Positions 42,036 through 49,951 of a stretch of DNA of 56,385 nt are shown one piece after another. The translations under genes and the position numbers were made by a program. Each line of letters begins with the position of its first letter. The stretch's first letter is position 1. The notes beneath the pieces were generated by a model. That model made no database searches, was not told the DNA's origin, and was given only the letters and a program-made list of their open reading frames with translations. Source of the stretch: Salinactinospora qingdaonensis (lineage in GTDB: Bacteria > Actinomycetota > Actinomycetes > Streptosporangiales > Streptosporangiaceae); assembly GCF_039539445.1 (NCBI RefSeq), contig NZ_BAABDD010000029.1, positions 1 through 56,385 of the forward strand. Direction: 5' to 3'.

Positions 42036-42893
42036 TCAGGCGGCCGGCCAGAGGTCGGCCAGTTCCCGGGCGAGTTCGGTTGTGGCCTGGGCCCGCCCAG
42101 CCTGGGCTGCCGCGGCGCGACGGGCGGGGTCCAGCGCATTGGGGCCGATGGCTGTAAGCGCGGCGCTGTCGGGGGCGATAATGCGCGAGCGCACCCCCGC
42201 TCCCAGGGAGGCGACCTCCTGGGAGGGGGTCATCGAACCCACCCCCACGGCGGTGTCGGGACCGCTGGGAGCCAGCACCACGATCGAGTCGGCTCCGACC
42301 GCCAGATCGGCGTTGGTGGGGGAGCGCATCCCGCCGTCCATATAGCGGCGGCCGTCGATGGTCACCGGCGGCCAGACGAGAGGCACCGCGCAGCTCGCGG
42401 CGATGGCCAGCAGGAGCGGGACCTCAGAGTCGCGGGTCCAGGCGATCGGTTCACCCGACTCGGCGTCGACGCCGGTGATCATCAGGGGGCGCTCCGGCCA
42501 TTCCTGAATAGCCAGCCTGGAGGCGAACTGGTCGATGTGCTCCTGCTCGGTGCCCTGCGTCGGGGCCGTACGCGCCCGCGCGCCCAATTGGGCGCGGAAC
42601 TGCTGGGCATCAGTGGCCTGGGCGCCGATCTCCGCCATCGTCTGGAGCGTGAGCTCCAGTGGGGCCGCGCTCTCTGCGCCCTCGACCGGTGGCTCGATCT
42701 GGCTGGCGTAGAGCAACTCCGGGTCGAGGCCGCCGGCCAACTGCGAGCTCACCACAGATCCGGCGGATGTACCCACCATGAGTCCGGCCGTCGTCAGGTC
42801 CATGCCCACCTCGCGTAGCCCCGCGAGCAGCCCGATCTCCCAGGCGATTCCGGTGATACCTCCGCCGCCGAGCACGAGTGCGGTCGATTCCAT
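42036..42893 (-). CDS. Patatin-like phospholipase/esterase
   Basis: ATG 42893 is chosen because GGAGGG lies five bases upstream; a start nine codons earlier is possible. 285 residues with all patatin marks: oxyanion loop TALVLGGGGITGIAWE, nucleophile elbow GTSAGS, and Asp of the dyad in YMDGGMRS. It should hydrolyse membrane lipid acyl esters using a Ser-Asp dyad. No membrane helix is seen, so it is probably a soluble cytoplasmic or peripheral enzyme. Its neighbour is a convergent FkbM gene. Confidence 0.92.
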   Translation of the reverse strand: MESTALVLGGGGITGIAWEIGLLAGLREVGMDLTTAGLMVGTSAGSVVSSQLAGGLDPELLYASQIEPPVEGAESAAPLELTLQTMAEIGAQATDAQQFRAQLGARARTAPTQGTEQEHIDQFASRLAIQEWPERPLMITGVDAESGEPIAWTRDSEVPLLLAIAASCAVPLVWPPVTIDGRRYMDGGMRSPTNADLAVGADSIVVLAPSGPDTAVGVGSMTPSQEVASLGAGVRSRIIAPDSAALTAIGPNALDPARRAAAAQAGRAQATTELARELADLWPAA

Positions 42894-43544
42894 CCATACC
42901 CTCCTCGACTTCCGAGCCACCCCGTCTGCCGGGGCGTGGCCCCCTCCCGGCAGCAGTATCGCCCTCGTTCGTGCGGCGACCTATCGGGGGGAGGGGGAGC
43001 CTCGTGGCCCGTCGTCAATCCAGCGTCAGCGGGTCTCAGCCTAATACTCCGGTCACCGTCGGGATTGAGCGCTACGGCAATTGAGCCATATGCGGTGACA
43101 ATGGCTCCGCGGAGATCGGTTGTGGGGAGGTCGGTTACCTGGCACCCCGCTCCACAATCGACGTGACGCTTTTCCTGCGTGAAATCCCCACAGCGGGTGG
43201 GGCGTCGAAAGGGGCTGCTGCCGGTTACTACCGAGATGGGGTGATGTCACGGCTGAAGATCTCGGCGATGCTGCTCGCTGCCGAGTGTTCCGGGAGTTTC
43301 GGAGCCGATCGCCCCGATGCGGGGGTGGGTGAAGCCGCCGATCCACGGGTCCGGGCCTGCCGCTGACGCGGTGGCGAGCCGTCGTGACGGTGCTGGCTCC
43401 ACGATTGCGGCAGACAGTGGAGAAGCCTCGTGCGCTCTGCGGAGGCGGAGCGGTTGGTGGCCGGATGAGGTCGGATATCCTGACGTTTTCCTGCGGCCGG
43501 GTTACCGTCGATGGGGTATCATCCCCCGGCCCTAGGAGTGGCCC
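42894..43544. other. Intergenic region without a supported gene
   Basis: The 651 bp contain no reading frame with family features. I see short GC-rich palindromic pieces but no clear terminator, repeat or RNA. The last 50 bp contain the ribosome site TAGGAGTGG of the zinc-ribbon gene. Confidence 0.45.
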
Positions 43545-43661
43545 ATGAGGCAGCGTCCGCCAAGACTCCAAAATCTCCCGTCGTGGACCTGCGGTAACTG
43601 CAATCAGTCGGTCCCTGAGGGAATGATTAATTGTCCTAAATGTGGACAGATGAAGGATTGA
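43545..43661 (+). CDS. 38-residue zinc-ribbon protein
   Basis: The ATG at 43545 has AGGAG six bases upstream. The product has two Cys pairs, SWTCGNCNQ and INCPKCGQ, the CxxC...CxxC pattern of a minimal zinc ribbon, preceded by a basic RPPRLQNLP segment. Nothing else is encoded in this frame. The stop is 48 bp before the next ORF on the same strand, so the two may be one transcript. Such ribbons bind nucleic acid or partner proteins; the role is unknown. Confidence 0.7.
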   Translation: MRQRPPRLQNLPSWTCGNCNQSVPEGMINCPKCGQMKD

Positions 43662-43709
43662 GTCCCGGTGGTTCCGGGCATGGTGCAATAGAAAAACGGG
43701 GGCAGGCAC

Positions 43710-43991
43710 GTGACTCTTGAAGAACACGCGCTGGAAGTAATGCGTCGCGAGGCTCGTCGGCGGGGTTTGAACGCTGATTTTCCCGATGAGCTGCCGATAT
43801 ATATTCCGCATGAAACCCGGCGGTGGGTCTGCGACGTCGCGGATATGGGTTTTTGCTGCTTCGTCGCCCGGACTCCCAAGGAAGAGATCACCCTTCCCTC
43901 GGAGCGTGTGTTCTTGCCCGTCAACGAGGTGCTCGCGGCACGCTGGTTCGTGACCGGCTACGGCACTGTCCATATCGCGCCCTCGGCCTGA
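43710..43991 (+). CDS. 93-residue protein of unknown function
   Basis: A GTG start with GGGGGCAGG about six bases upstream. Sequence: a helical basic/acidic N-terminus (TLEEHALEVMRREARRRGLN), then IPHETRRWVCDVADMGFCCFVARTP with three Cys, and strand-like segments FLPVNEVLAARWFVTGYGTVH. It may form a small mixed fold. I recognise no family. It follows the zinc-ribbon gene by 48 bp and may belong with it. Confidence 0.6.
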   Translation: MTLEEHALEVMRREARRRGLNADFPDELPIYIPHETRRWVCDVADMGFCCFVARTPKEEITLPSERVFLPVNEVLAARWFVTGYGTVHIAPSA

Positions 43992-44172
43992 GGCGGGCGG
44001 CGCACCGTCGAGTCTCGTGGGTCTCGGCGGTGCGCCGCACCGCTCGGTCCGCCCTGCGTCATTTCGGCCCGCTCCTCGCCTGGGGGCGATGCGCCCCACG
44101 CGGGTGATGATCCTCTGTGATCGTGTGTTTATGCAGCGTCTTCGGTGTCGCCGAAAACGTCGCTGAGGGTTG

Positions 44173-44265
44173 TTATTTGTTTTCCTGCTGTGTCTTCCGT
44201 GGGGCGGTTGCAATGACCTCGTAAGGAGTTAGCATCCTCGTTGCTTTGGTGTTATTGCAGGTCAT
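44173..44265 (-). CDS. Possible short peptide ORF with strong ribosome site
   Basis: On the minus strand ATG ACC TGC AAT follows AAGGAGACCGCC, an excellent ribosome site, and encodes 30 residues ending KTQQENK. A second frame on the same strand, without a start, continues past the stop to 44129 and reads TTLSDVFGDTEDAA; one base shift would join them. It may be a leader peptide, a RiPP-like precursor or chance. Evidence is thin. Confidence 0.2.
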   Translation of the reverse strand: MTCNNTKATRMLTPYEVIATAPRKTQQENK

Positions 44266-44297
44266 GGCGGTCTCCTTGGGGGTTGGTCCGACAGGCG

Positions 44298-44346
44298 CTT
44301 GCAAGGAGGTTTCAAAGACTGAAATTTCTTGCTAGTTTCTGCGCAA
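44298..44346. promoter_or_regulatory. Possible operator/promoter elements before the ABC binding-protein gene
   Basis: CTTGCAAG (44298-44305) is a self-complementary octamer like the core of LacI/MalR-type sites; TTTCAAAGACTGAAA (44310-44324) is a 15-bp interrupted palindrome; TTGC...GCAA (44329-44346) has matching arms. All precede the transporter start by 65-115 bp. Control by a LacI-family repressor is plausible, but no such gene is in the window. Confidence 0.35.
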
Positions 44347-44412
44347 TCCTTCAGTCGTACGGGGGCGACAGACGCACGAGGGGTACTTTCGTGAACCGGT
44401 AAGGAGCAACCA

Positions 44413-45693
44413 ATGCGGTTCGTCAAGGTGGGCGCGGTAAGCGCGAGTCTTGCACTGGCTGTCACCGCGTGCAGCGGTGACAGCGGCCAGGGATCGGGTA
44501 CGGCCGATCCCGAAGCGATCAGTGGCGAGATCACCTTCTGGGACACCTCCGACGCCACCAACGAGGCGCCGATCTTCCAGGAACTCATCGAGGATTTCGA
44601 AGAGGAGTACCCAGAGGTCACCGTCAACTACGAGAACGTTCCCTTTTCCGACGCGCAGAACAACTTCAAGACCGCCGCCCAAAGCGGGGCGGGCGCTCCC
44701 GACGTCATGCGCACCGAGGTCGCCTGGGTACCGGAATTCGCCTCTCTGGGCTACCTCGCGCCGCTGGACGACACCATCGCCCTCGAAGACAGCCAAGACT
44801 TCCTGGCGACGCCCTTCAGCAGCGCCGAGTTCGAGGGCAAGACCTACGCTGTTCCCCAGGTCACGGACTCGCTGGCACTGCTCTACAACAAGGAGCTACT
44901 CGCCGAGGCCGGTTTCGAGGAGCCGCCCGCGACCATGGCCGAGTTCAAGGAAGCCGCTCTCGCTGTGAGCGAGGAGACCGACGCCGACGGCTTCTACCTC
45001 AACGCCGGCGACTCCTACTTCCTGCTGCCGCACTTCTACAGCCAAGGCGGCGACCTCCTCGACGCCGAGGCCCAGGCGATCACCGTCAACAACGACGCGG
45101 GAGTGGCGGCCCTGGAGCAAGCGTTGGATCTGGTGGACACCGGCGCGGCCTCCGAGCCCGCGCTGACCGACACCTACAACAACATGCAGACCGCCTTCAA
45201 AGAAGGCGAGGTCGCCATGATCTTCAACGGCCCCTGGTCGATGACCGACAACCTCAGCGGGTCGGCTTTCGCCGACAACCCCGACAACCTGGGTGTCGCC
45301 GCGGTGCCCTCCGGCCCCGAAGGCGGGGGCGGCCCCATCGGCGGCCACGACTACACCGTCTACGCCGGCTCGGGCAACCTCGACGCCTCGTACCTGTTCA
45401 TCCAGTTCATGGCCTCTACCGACAGCCAGGCCAAGGTCGCTGCCGAACTCGGCCTGCTGCCCACCCGTTCCTCGGCCTACGAGCGTGACGAGGTTGCGAA
45501 CAACGACATCGTCACCGCCTTCCAGCCGGTGATCGAGAGCGCGCACCCGCGGCCCTGGATTCCGCAGGGCGGGCTGCTGTTCGAGCCGCTCAACACGCAG
45601 TACTCCGCGGCGATCGCCGGCGAAGCCACCCCCCAGGAGGCATTGGACGCCGTGGCCGAGGAGTACCGGACCTTCCTCAGCGACTGGGACTGA
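44413..45693 (+). CDS. Sugar ABC transporter solute-binding lipoprotein (MalE-like)
   Basis: ATG 44413 follows AAGGAG by six bases and gives 426 residues. The signal ends in a lipobox (AVTAC, Cys20) for lipid anchoring. The mature protein begins with the ISGEITFWDTSDATNEAPIFQELI pattern and continues with NFKTAAQSGAGAPDVMRTEVAWVPEFA and TYAVPQVTDSLALLYNKELLAEAGFEEPP, all typical of the carbohydrate-binding cluster-B family. It should capture an oligosaccharide for the two permeases encoded next. The ATPase is not in the cluster; a shared MsiK-type ATPase encoded elsewhere is usual in actinomycetes. Confidence 0.93.
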   Translation: MRFVKVGAVSASLALAVTACSGDSGQGSGTADPEAISGEITFWDTSDATNEAPIFQELIEDFEEEYPEVTVNYENVPFSDAQNNFKTAAQSGAGAPDVMRTEVAWVPEFASLGYLAPLDDTIALEDSQDFLATPFSSAEFEGKTYAVPQVTDSLALLYNKELLAEAGFEEPPATMAEFKEAALAVSEETDADGFYLNAGDSYFLLPHFYSQGGDLLDAEAQAITVNNDAGVAALEQALDLVDTGAASEPALTDTYNNMQTAFKEGEVAMIFNGPWSMTDNLSGSAFADNPDNLGVAAVPSGPEGGGGPIGGHDYTVYAGSGNLDASYLFIQFMASTDSQAKVAAELGLLPTRSSAYERDEVANNDIVTAFQPVIESAHPRPWIPQGGLLFEPLNTQYSAAIAGEATPQEALDAVAEEYRTFLSDWD

Positions 45694-45699
45694 GGGGCG

Positions 45700-46704
45700 A
45701 TGACAGTCCTCGACACCCCCGGCGAAGCCGCCGCGGCCACGGACCCCTCCCCCCGTGGCCGCGGCGCCCGCCCCCACGGCCGACTCCGTCGCCTCTGGGA
45801 CACCCACTGGTACGCCTGGACGATGATCACCCCCGTGATCATCGTCATGGGCGTCCTCATCGGCTACCCATTCGCCCGTGGCCTGTACCTGTCGCTGACC
45901 AACGCGACCGAAGCCACCGTCGGACGCACCATCGGGATGAACGAGATCCCGCCCAGCTATGACTTCGTCGGCGCGCAGAACTACACCGCCATCCTCACCG
46001 GCGAGGTGGGTAACTTCTGGCCTCGGCTGACGTGGACGGTCGTGTGGACCGTCGTATGCGTCGCCGCCCACTACGGCCTGGGGCTGGGGCTGGCCAGCGT
46101 GCTCAACCGCCGCCTACGCGGGCGCGCGCTCTACCGGATGCTGCTCGTGCTGCCCTGGGCGGTGCCTCCCTTCGTCACCGCCTTCATCTGGCGCTATCTG
46201 TTCAACAACGACTACGGAGTGTTCAACGCGATCCTGAACGGGATCGGCATACCGGGGGTGCCCTGGCTCAACGATCCCTTCACCGCCAAGATCGCGGTCA
46301 TCATGGTCAACGTCTGGCTGGGCGTGCCGTTCATGATGCTGGCGCTACTGGGCGGGTTGCAGTCCATCTCCCGCGAACAGTACGAGGCGGCCCGAGTTGA
46401 CGGCGCCTCCCCGTGGCAGCAGTTCGTCCACGTCACGCTGCCCGGCCTGCGGTCGGTCAGCGCCCCCGTGGTGCTGTTGGGCACCATCTGGACGTTCAAC
46501 CAGTTTCCCGTGATCTACCTGGTCACCGAGGGCGGGCCCGGTGACAGCACCGAACTGCTGGTGACCTACGCCTTCCGGATGGCCTTCGAGGGCATCCGCG
46601 ACTACGGCGGTTCGGCCGCCTACGGGATACTCATCCTGCTGCTGCTCACCGTGATGGCCTTCGTCTACCAACGGGCGCTTCGGAAGGGAGGGGAGGCATG
46701 GTGA
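45700..46704 (+). CDS. ABC sugar permease, MalF-like
   Basis: A 334-residue integral membrane permease with about six helices. The N-terminal 30 residues are Arg-rich and disordered. The EAA loop that contacts the ATPase reads EQYEAARVDGASPWQQFVHVTLPGL, and WVLLVLPWAVPPFVTAFIWRYLF-like helices precede it. It starts six bases after the binding-protein stop, and its stop overlaps the next permease start, so the three genes are coupled in one operon. The substrate is a sugar or oligosaccharide of unknown type. Confidence 0.93.
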   Translation: MTVLDTPGEAAAATDPSPRGRGARPHGRLRRLWDTHWYAWTMITPVIIVMGVLIGYPFARGLYLSLTNATEATVGRTIGMNEIPPSYDFVGAQNYTAILTGEVGNFWPRLTWTVVWTVVCVAAHYGLGLGLASVLNRRLRGRALYRMLLVLPWAVPPFVTAFIWRYLFNNDYGVFNAILNGIGIPGVPWLNDPFTAKIAVIMVNVWLGVPFMMLALLGGLQSISREQYEAARVDGASPWQQFVHVTLPGLRSVSAPVVLLGTIWTFNQFPVIYLVTEGGPGDSTELLVTYAFRMAFEGIRDYGGSAAYGILILLLLTVMAFVYQRALRKGGEAW

Positions 46705-47564
46705 CCACCGTCAAGCGGGGAGCCTCCCGCGTCAGGCGCGAACGTAGCCGGCTGGCGTCGGTGGGGCTGCACGCCATCCTCATAGCAGCCAGTGCGGTCG
46801 CGGTGTTCCCAGTGCTGTGGATCGTGCTGACCTCCCTCAAGCCGCGCGGCGCGTGGCAGACCACCGAGATCGAACTGTTCCACGACCCCAACCTGGACAA
46901 CTACATCCAGGTGCTCTCCTCGGGCGCGTTCCTGCGCTGGTTCGCCAACTCGGTGATCGTGGCCTCAGGCACCACCCTGTTCGCGGTATTCGTCGCCGCC
47001 ACCACGGGGTATGCGATCAGCCGCTTCCGATTCCCCGGGATGCGGCCCCTGATGTGGACGCTGCTGGTCACCCAGATGTTCCCGGTGGCCATCCTCATCG
47101 TGCCGATCTACAACGTGCTGGCAGGGCTGGGACTGATCAACAACCACCTCGGCCTGATGCTGACCTACCTCACCATGGCGGTACCGTTCTGTGCCTGGAT
47201 GCTTCGGGGCTACTTCAACACCATCCCCGTCGAGATCGACGAGGCGGGCCGTGTCGACGGCCTCTCCCCGTTTGGCACCTTCCGGCGGCTGGTGCTGCCG
47301 CTGGCCCGCCCCGGACTGGCCGTGGTCGCCTTCTACGCCTTCATCACCGCTTGGGGCGAGGTGGCCTACGCGACCGCGTTCATGACCGCCGACGAGAACT
47401 ACACTCTCGCGGTCGGGCTACAACAGTACGTTGGCCAGTTCCGCGCCGAGTGGGGCATGCTCAGCGCCGCCTCGGTGCTGATCGCCGCTCCCGCGACCGT
47501 GGTATTCCTGCTCGTGCAACGCAACCTGGTCACCGGCCTCACCTCCGGCAGCACCAAGACCTAG
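46698..47564 (+). CDS. ABC sugar permease, MalG-like
   Basis: A 288-residue partner permease with six helices. The EAA loop is EIDEAGRVDGLSPFGTFRRLVLP, and FAVFVAATTGYAISRFRFPGMR is the typical core. It overlaps the MalF-like gene by seven bases, with AGGGAGGGGAGG before its start. Together with the lipoprotein and a shared ATPase it imports the sugar. Two strong hairpins lie 290-370 bases downstream. Confidence 0.93.
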   Translation: MVTTVKRGASRVRRERSRLASVGLHAILIAASAVAVFPVLWIVLTSLKPRGAWQTTEIELFHDPNLDNYIQVLSSGAFLRWFANSVIVASGTTLFAVFVAATTGYAISRFRFPGMRPLMWTLLVTQMFPVAILIVPIYNVLAGLGLINNHLGLMLTYLTMAVPFCAWMLRGYFNTIPVEIDEAGRVDGLSPFGTFRRLVLPLARPGLAVVAFYAFITAWGEVAYATAFMTADENYTLAVGLQQYVGQFRAEWGMLSAASVLIAAPATVVFLLVQRNLVTGLTSGSTKT

Positions 47565-47640
47565 GTGTGATGTTCGGGGAGGTTGGTAACGCGGCCGGCG
47601 GGTGTGTGGCCGTCGATCCCGGTGTGGGGCGGTGAGGGCA

Positions 47641-47770
47641 GCCGGTGGGCAAAACGGGCGAGCGCCTCCACTGCCGCCCATAGGCTGCCGAGATCGCGCA
47701 GCGATCGAGGCACGAGCGAACGGAAGAACACCCCCACAGCCCCCACCCCAGTCGTCCGAAAAACAGACCC
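47641..47770 (-). repeat. Dispersed intergenic repeat, copy 2 (inverted, 3' end degenerate)
   Basis: Reading the minus strand, it begins GGGTCTGTTTTTCGGACGACTGG and contains CTCGTGCCTCGATCGCTGCGCGATCTCGGCAGCC, matching copies at 22683 and 48603. Its far end lacks the CAAAAAACAACC-type terminus, so the element is partial. Confidence 0.6.
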
Positions 47771-47850
47771 TAGCCTCCTCGTGGCGACCCCGGCTCGTCA
47801 CCGCCGGTGGCCGGCGGACGTCAACCTTCCCGTCCTGTCCGCCGGCACCG

Positions 47851-47899
47851 CTACGCTCGCCGTGGTACACACCCCCTCCGTGTACCACGGCGAGCGTAG
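47851..47899. terminator. 20-bp perfect hairpin after the ABC operon
   Basis: CTACGCTCGCCGTGGTACAC and GTGTACCACGGCGAGCGTAG pair perfectly across a nine-base loop. It is much longer than typical terminators here and sits directly before a second hairpin. Confidence 0.65.
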
Positions 47900-47934
47900 G
47901 CACGCTGTCCTCCCACGGAGGAGGACAGCGTGCC
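47899..47934. repeat. 15-bp perfect hairpin adjoining the first
   Basis: GGCACGCTGTCCTCC, loop of six and GGAGGACAGCGTGCC. It starts at the last base of the previous hairpin, forming a tandem pair of stem-loops. Confidence 0.6.
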
Positions 47935-48067
47935 CGCCAACCACGCACGCTTGGGTTCGTGGCCTCCGGGTAGGCGAACCACTCCGGCCGGTCACCGCTC
48001 CCGGTCAGGGGCTCCCGGCCGTAGCGCACTGTCGGGCACCAGCGCCGCCAACCGGAAAGGGCCGGCG

Positions 48068-48469
48068 ATGACGTGGGGGACGAAACTGCCGTGGGGGCTG
48101 ATCTGCGGGCTCGGGGCTTTGCAGCTTCTGCGGCCACTGCTGAGCATGGCCGGGGTCTACGAGGGCACCGGGCCGTGGGGACCACTCCTATTGACCGCGC
48201 TGCTCGCGATCGTCTGGGTGGGCGTCGTCGTGGCGCGACGGGTCGCCCAGCCGGTGCTCACCCTCGCTCTCGCCGGCGCCGCCTACGGTGTCTTCGCGAT
48301 CGCCCTGAACCTCGTGGCGCGGGTGTTCCTCCCCGATGCTCAAGGGTTTTCCCCGGCCGGGGCGGTGAGCATCGTCCTGACCAACGTGGTCTGGGGAGCC
48401 CTGCTCGGCCTCGTCGCACTGGGACTGCTCTTGCTGTTCAGGCGTCGCGGAGGCGGTGAACCTTCCTAG
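48068..48469 (+). CDS. Small membrane protein of unknown function
   Basis: ATG 48068 gives 133 residues, with GGAAAGGG upstream. Four predicted membrane helices: LICGLGALQLLRPLLSMAGV, LLLTALLAIVWVGVVVARRVA, PVLTLALAGAAYGVFAIAL and VLTNVVWGALLGLVALGLLLL. The short cytoplasmic tail ends FRRRGGGEPS. There is no known domain. It stands between two copies of a dispersed repeat and is not obviously linked to the ABC operon. Confidence 0.65.
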   Translation: MTWGTKLPWGLICGLGALQLLRPLLSMAGVYEGTGPWGPLLLTALLAIVWVGVVVARRVAQPVLTLALAGAAYGVFAIALNLVARVFLPDAQGFSPAGAVSIVLTNVVWGALLGLVALGLLLLFRRRGGGEPS

Positions 48470-48896
48470 CCGCCTTCAGCGGCGGAGGGCGACTAAAATA
48501 GCTCGCTCGCACCACCGGCGGCACGTTCCCGGCGCGCGCTCGGGGGCCCAGCCCCCGAAAGGGGGTGCTGGCATGCGGGAGATTCCGCGGACGGGGCCGC
48601 TGGGTTGTTGTTTTTTGAACGGCTGGGGTCGGGGGCCGTGGGGAGCGTTCTCCGTTGGCTCGTGCCTCGATCGCTGCGCGATCTCGCCAGCCCGCGGGGG
48701 CGGTTCACCCGCGGGCGCCAACCGTCCACTCTCGCCGCCCTTTTCGAAAAACAACAACCTAAGCGCCCATGGCCCCTCCGCAAGGCGGGGCCCGCGCGGG
48801 GCTGTTGACGACTGTTGCCGGTGTTGCCGGGCAGCAGTCACCAGTGCCTGCCCTGCGGCGAGGGTGACCATGCCGGGTGTCGCGGTGCGGCGCGGG
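48470..48896. other. Intergenic region with repeat copy 3
   Basis: The 427 bp hold no gene; the dispersed repeat fills 48603-48759. The rest is GC-rich with nothing else recognised. Confidence 0.5.
48603..48759 (+). repeat. Dispersed intergenic repeat, copy 3
   Basis: A 157-bp unit with the best-preserved ends: GGTTGTTGTTTTTTGAACGG at the left and TTCGAAAAACAACAACC at the right, imperfect terminal inverted repeats of about 17 bp. The interior has GCTCGTGCCTCGATCGCTGCGCGATCTCG, as in the other copies. It encodes no protein. Confidence 0.75.
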
Positions 48897-49535
48897 TTAC
48901 TCGGAGGGCTCGGCGGTGTAGGCGGCCATGGTGCGCTGCGCCGCCGCCCGAGCCTGCTCGGGGTCGGTTCCGGCGGCGATGCTCGCCTCGCTCCAGCGCT
49001 GGCTGCTCAACGACATGAACCGTTTGCCCTCCTCGGAGGCGGCCCAGGCCGCGCCCTCTTGCGGGTCCACGGCCGCTCCCGACGACAGATGGGTAGCCAA
49101 CCCCACGAGTCCCATGTCCCAGCCGATGCCCACGGCCCCGGGGCCGAACTCGGCCCACCGTTCGTCGTCGACGTGGGAGATGTGCTCCAGCTCGAAGCGG
49201 GTGCCGCCTTCGGGATCGGCCGACAGCCGAACCTCGATCCAACTGACGTCGCCGCCGTACTCCCACGTCGCGGTGAAGCTTTTGGGCGGATCACACTGTT
49301 GGATCGTGCCTCCCGCGTTGCCTTCGAGTTGGTAGTGGCCGTGCAGCCGCAGCTCACCCGAGATGGGCAGGAACCAGCGTTCGATGCGCTCGGCGTTGGT
49401 GCAGGCGTCCCAAACGTCATCGATGGTGGCGTCGTAGGTCTGGCTGATGGTCACCACGCGCGCCTCGCCCGCTTCGAGTACGCGCGTGCCGACCCGGCGC
49501 CGTACGGCGTTGATCTGGTGGGTGACGTCGATCAT
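48897..49535 (-). CDS. SRPBCC (AHSA1-type) protein
   Basis: A 212-residue START-like/SRPBCC fold protein: VVTISQTYDATIDDVWDACTNAERIERWFLP is the classic beginning, then GNAGGTIQQCDPPKSFTATWEYGGDVSWIEVRL and the C-terminal helix. AHSA1-like proteins bind hydrophobic ligands. Its start overlaps the end of the ArsR regulator gene by four bases, so the pair is one operon; this ArsR-AHSA1 pairing is widespread in bacteria. An upstream 18-bp palindrome probably controls both. Confidence 0.9.
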   Translation of the reverse strand: MIDVTHQINAVRRRVGTRVLEAGEARVVTISQTYDATIDDVWDACTNAERIERWFLPISGELRLHGHYQLEGNAGGTIQQCDPPKSFTATWEYGGDVSWIEVRLSADPEGGTRFELEHISHVDDERWAEFGPGAVGIGWDMGLVGLATHLSSGAAVDPQEGAAWAASEEGKRFMSLSSQRWSEASIAAGTDPEQARAAAQRTMAAYTAEPSE

Positions 49536-49915
49536 CGGTTTCCCCCTTGGTCCGGTGCTTCTCGTCCGGAGTCGTCATCGGAGTCGTGCCGGCGCCGTTC
49601 GCGCTTGCCGCGGGCGAGTTCGGTCGCCAACGCCTCCAGCGGCGGGGTCCAGAAGCGTCGGAACCGGTCGAGCCACACGTCGACCTCGCGCAGCGGCTCG
49701 GAGTTGACCGCGTACAACCGCCGGGCCCCCTCCGGGCGCACCGTCGCGAAGCCGGACTCACGCAACACCCTGAGGTGCTGCGACACGGCCGGCTGGGAGA
49801 TCGAGAACTCCTCGCGAACGACGGCGCACACCTCCCCGGAGGTCCGCTCACCTTCGGCGAGCAGTTCGAGAATCCTGCGCCGCACCGGGTCGCCAAGCAC
49901 ATCGAACGCATGCAC
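49532..49915 (-). CDS. ArsR-family winged-helix regulator
   Basis: 127 residues: the DNA-binding domain HAFDVLGDPVRRRILELLAEGERTSGEVCAVV...ISQPAVSQHLRVLRESGFATVRPEGARRLYAV is complete, and the C-terminal part is Arg/Asp-rich. There is no Cys pattern for metal sensing, so the ligand is unknown; the paired SRPBCC protein may be involved. A perfect palindrome lies 19 bp upstream of its ATG, overlapping the promoter, indicating autorepression. Confidence 0.92.
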   Translation of the reverse strand: MHAFDVLGDPVRRRILELLAEGERTSGEVCAVVREEFSISQPAVSQHLRVLRESGFATVRPEGARRLYAVNSEPLREVDVWLDRFRRFWTPPLEALATELARGKRERRRHDSDDDSGREAPDQGGNR

Positions 49916-49933
49916 GCCGTCAAGCTATCAACG

Positions 49934-49951
49934 TTGCCTTATATAAGGCAA
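49934..49951. promoter_or_regulatory. 18-bp perfect palindrome, ArsR operator
   Basis: TTGCCTTATATAAGGCAA is a perfect inverted repeat with TATA-like centre, 19 bp upstream of the ArsR ATG. It probably overlaps the -10 region. Confidence 0.75.

Larger units (their letters stand above)
43992..44412. other. Intergenic region upstream of the sugar ABC operon
   Basis: 421 bp with lower GC than the flanks. It holds a possible 30-codon minus-strand ORF (44173-44265) and the palindromes listed separately. No other gene or terminator is evident. Confidence 0.5.
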
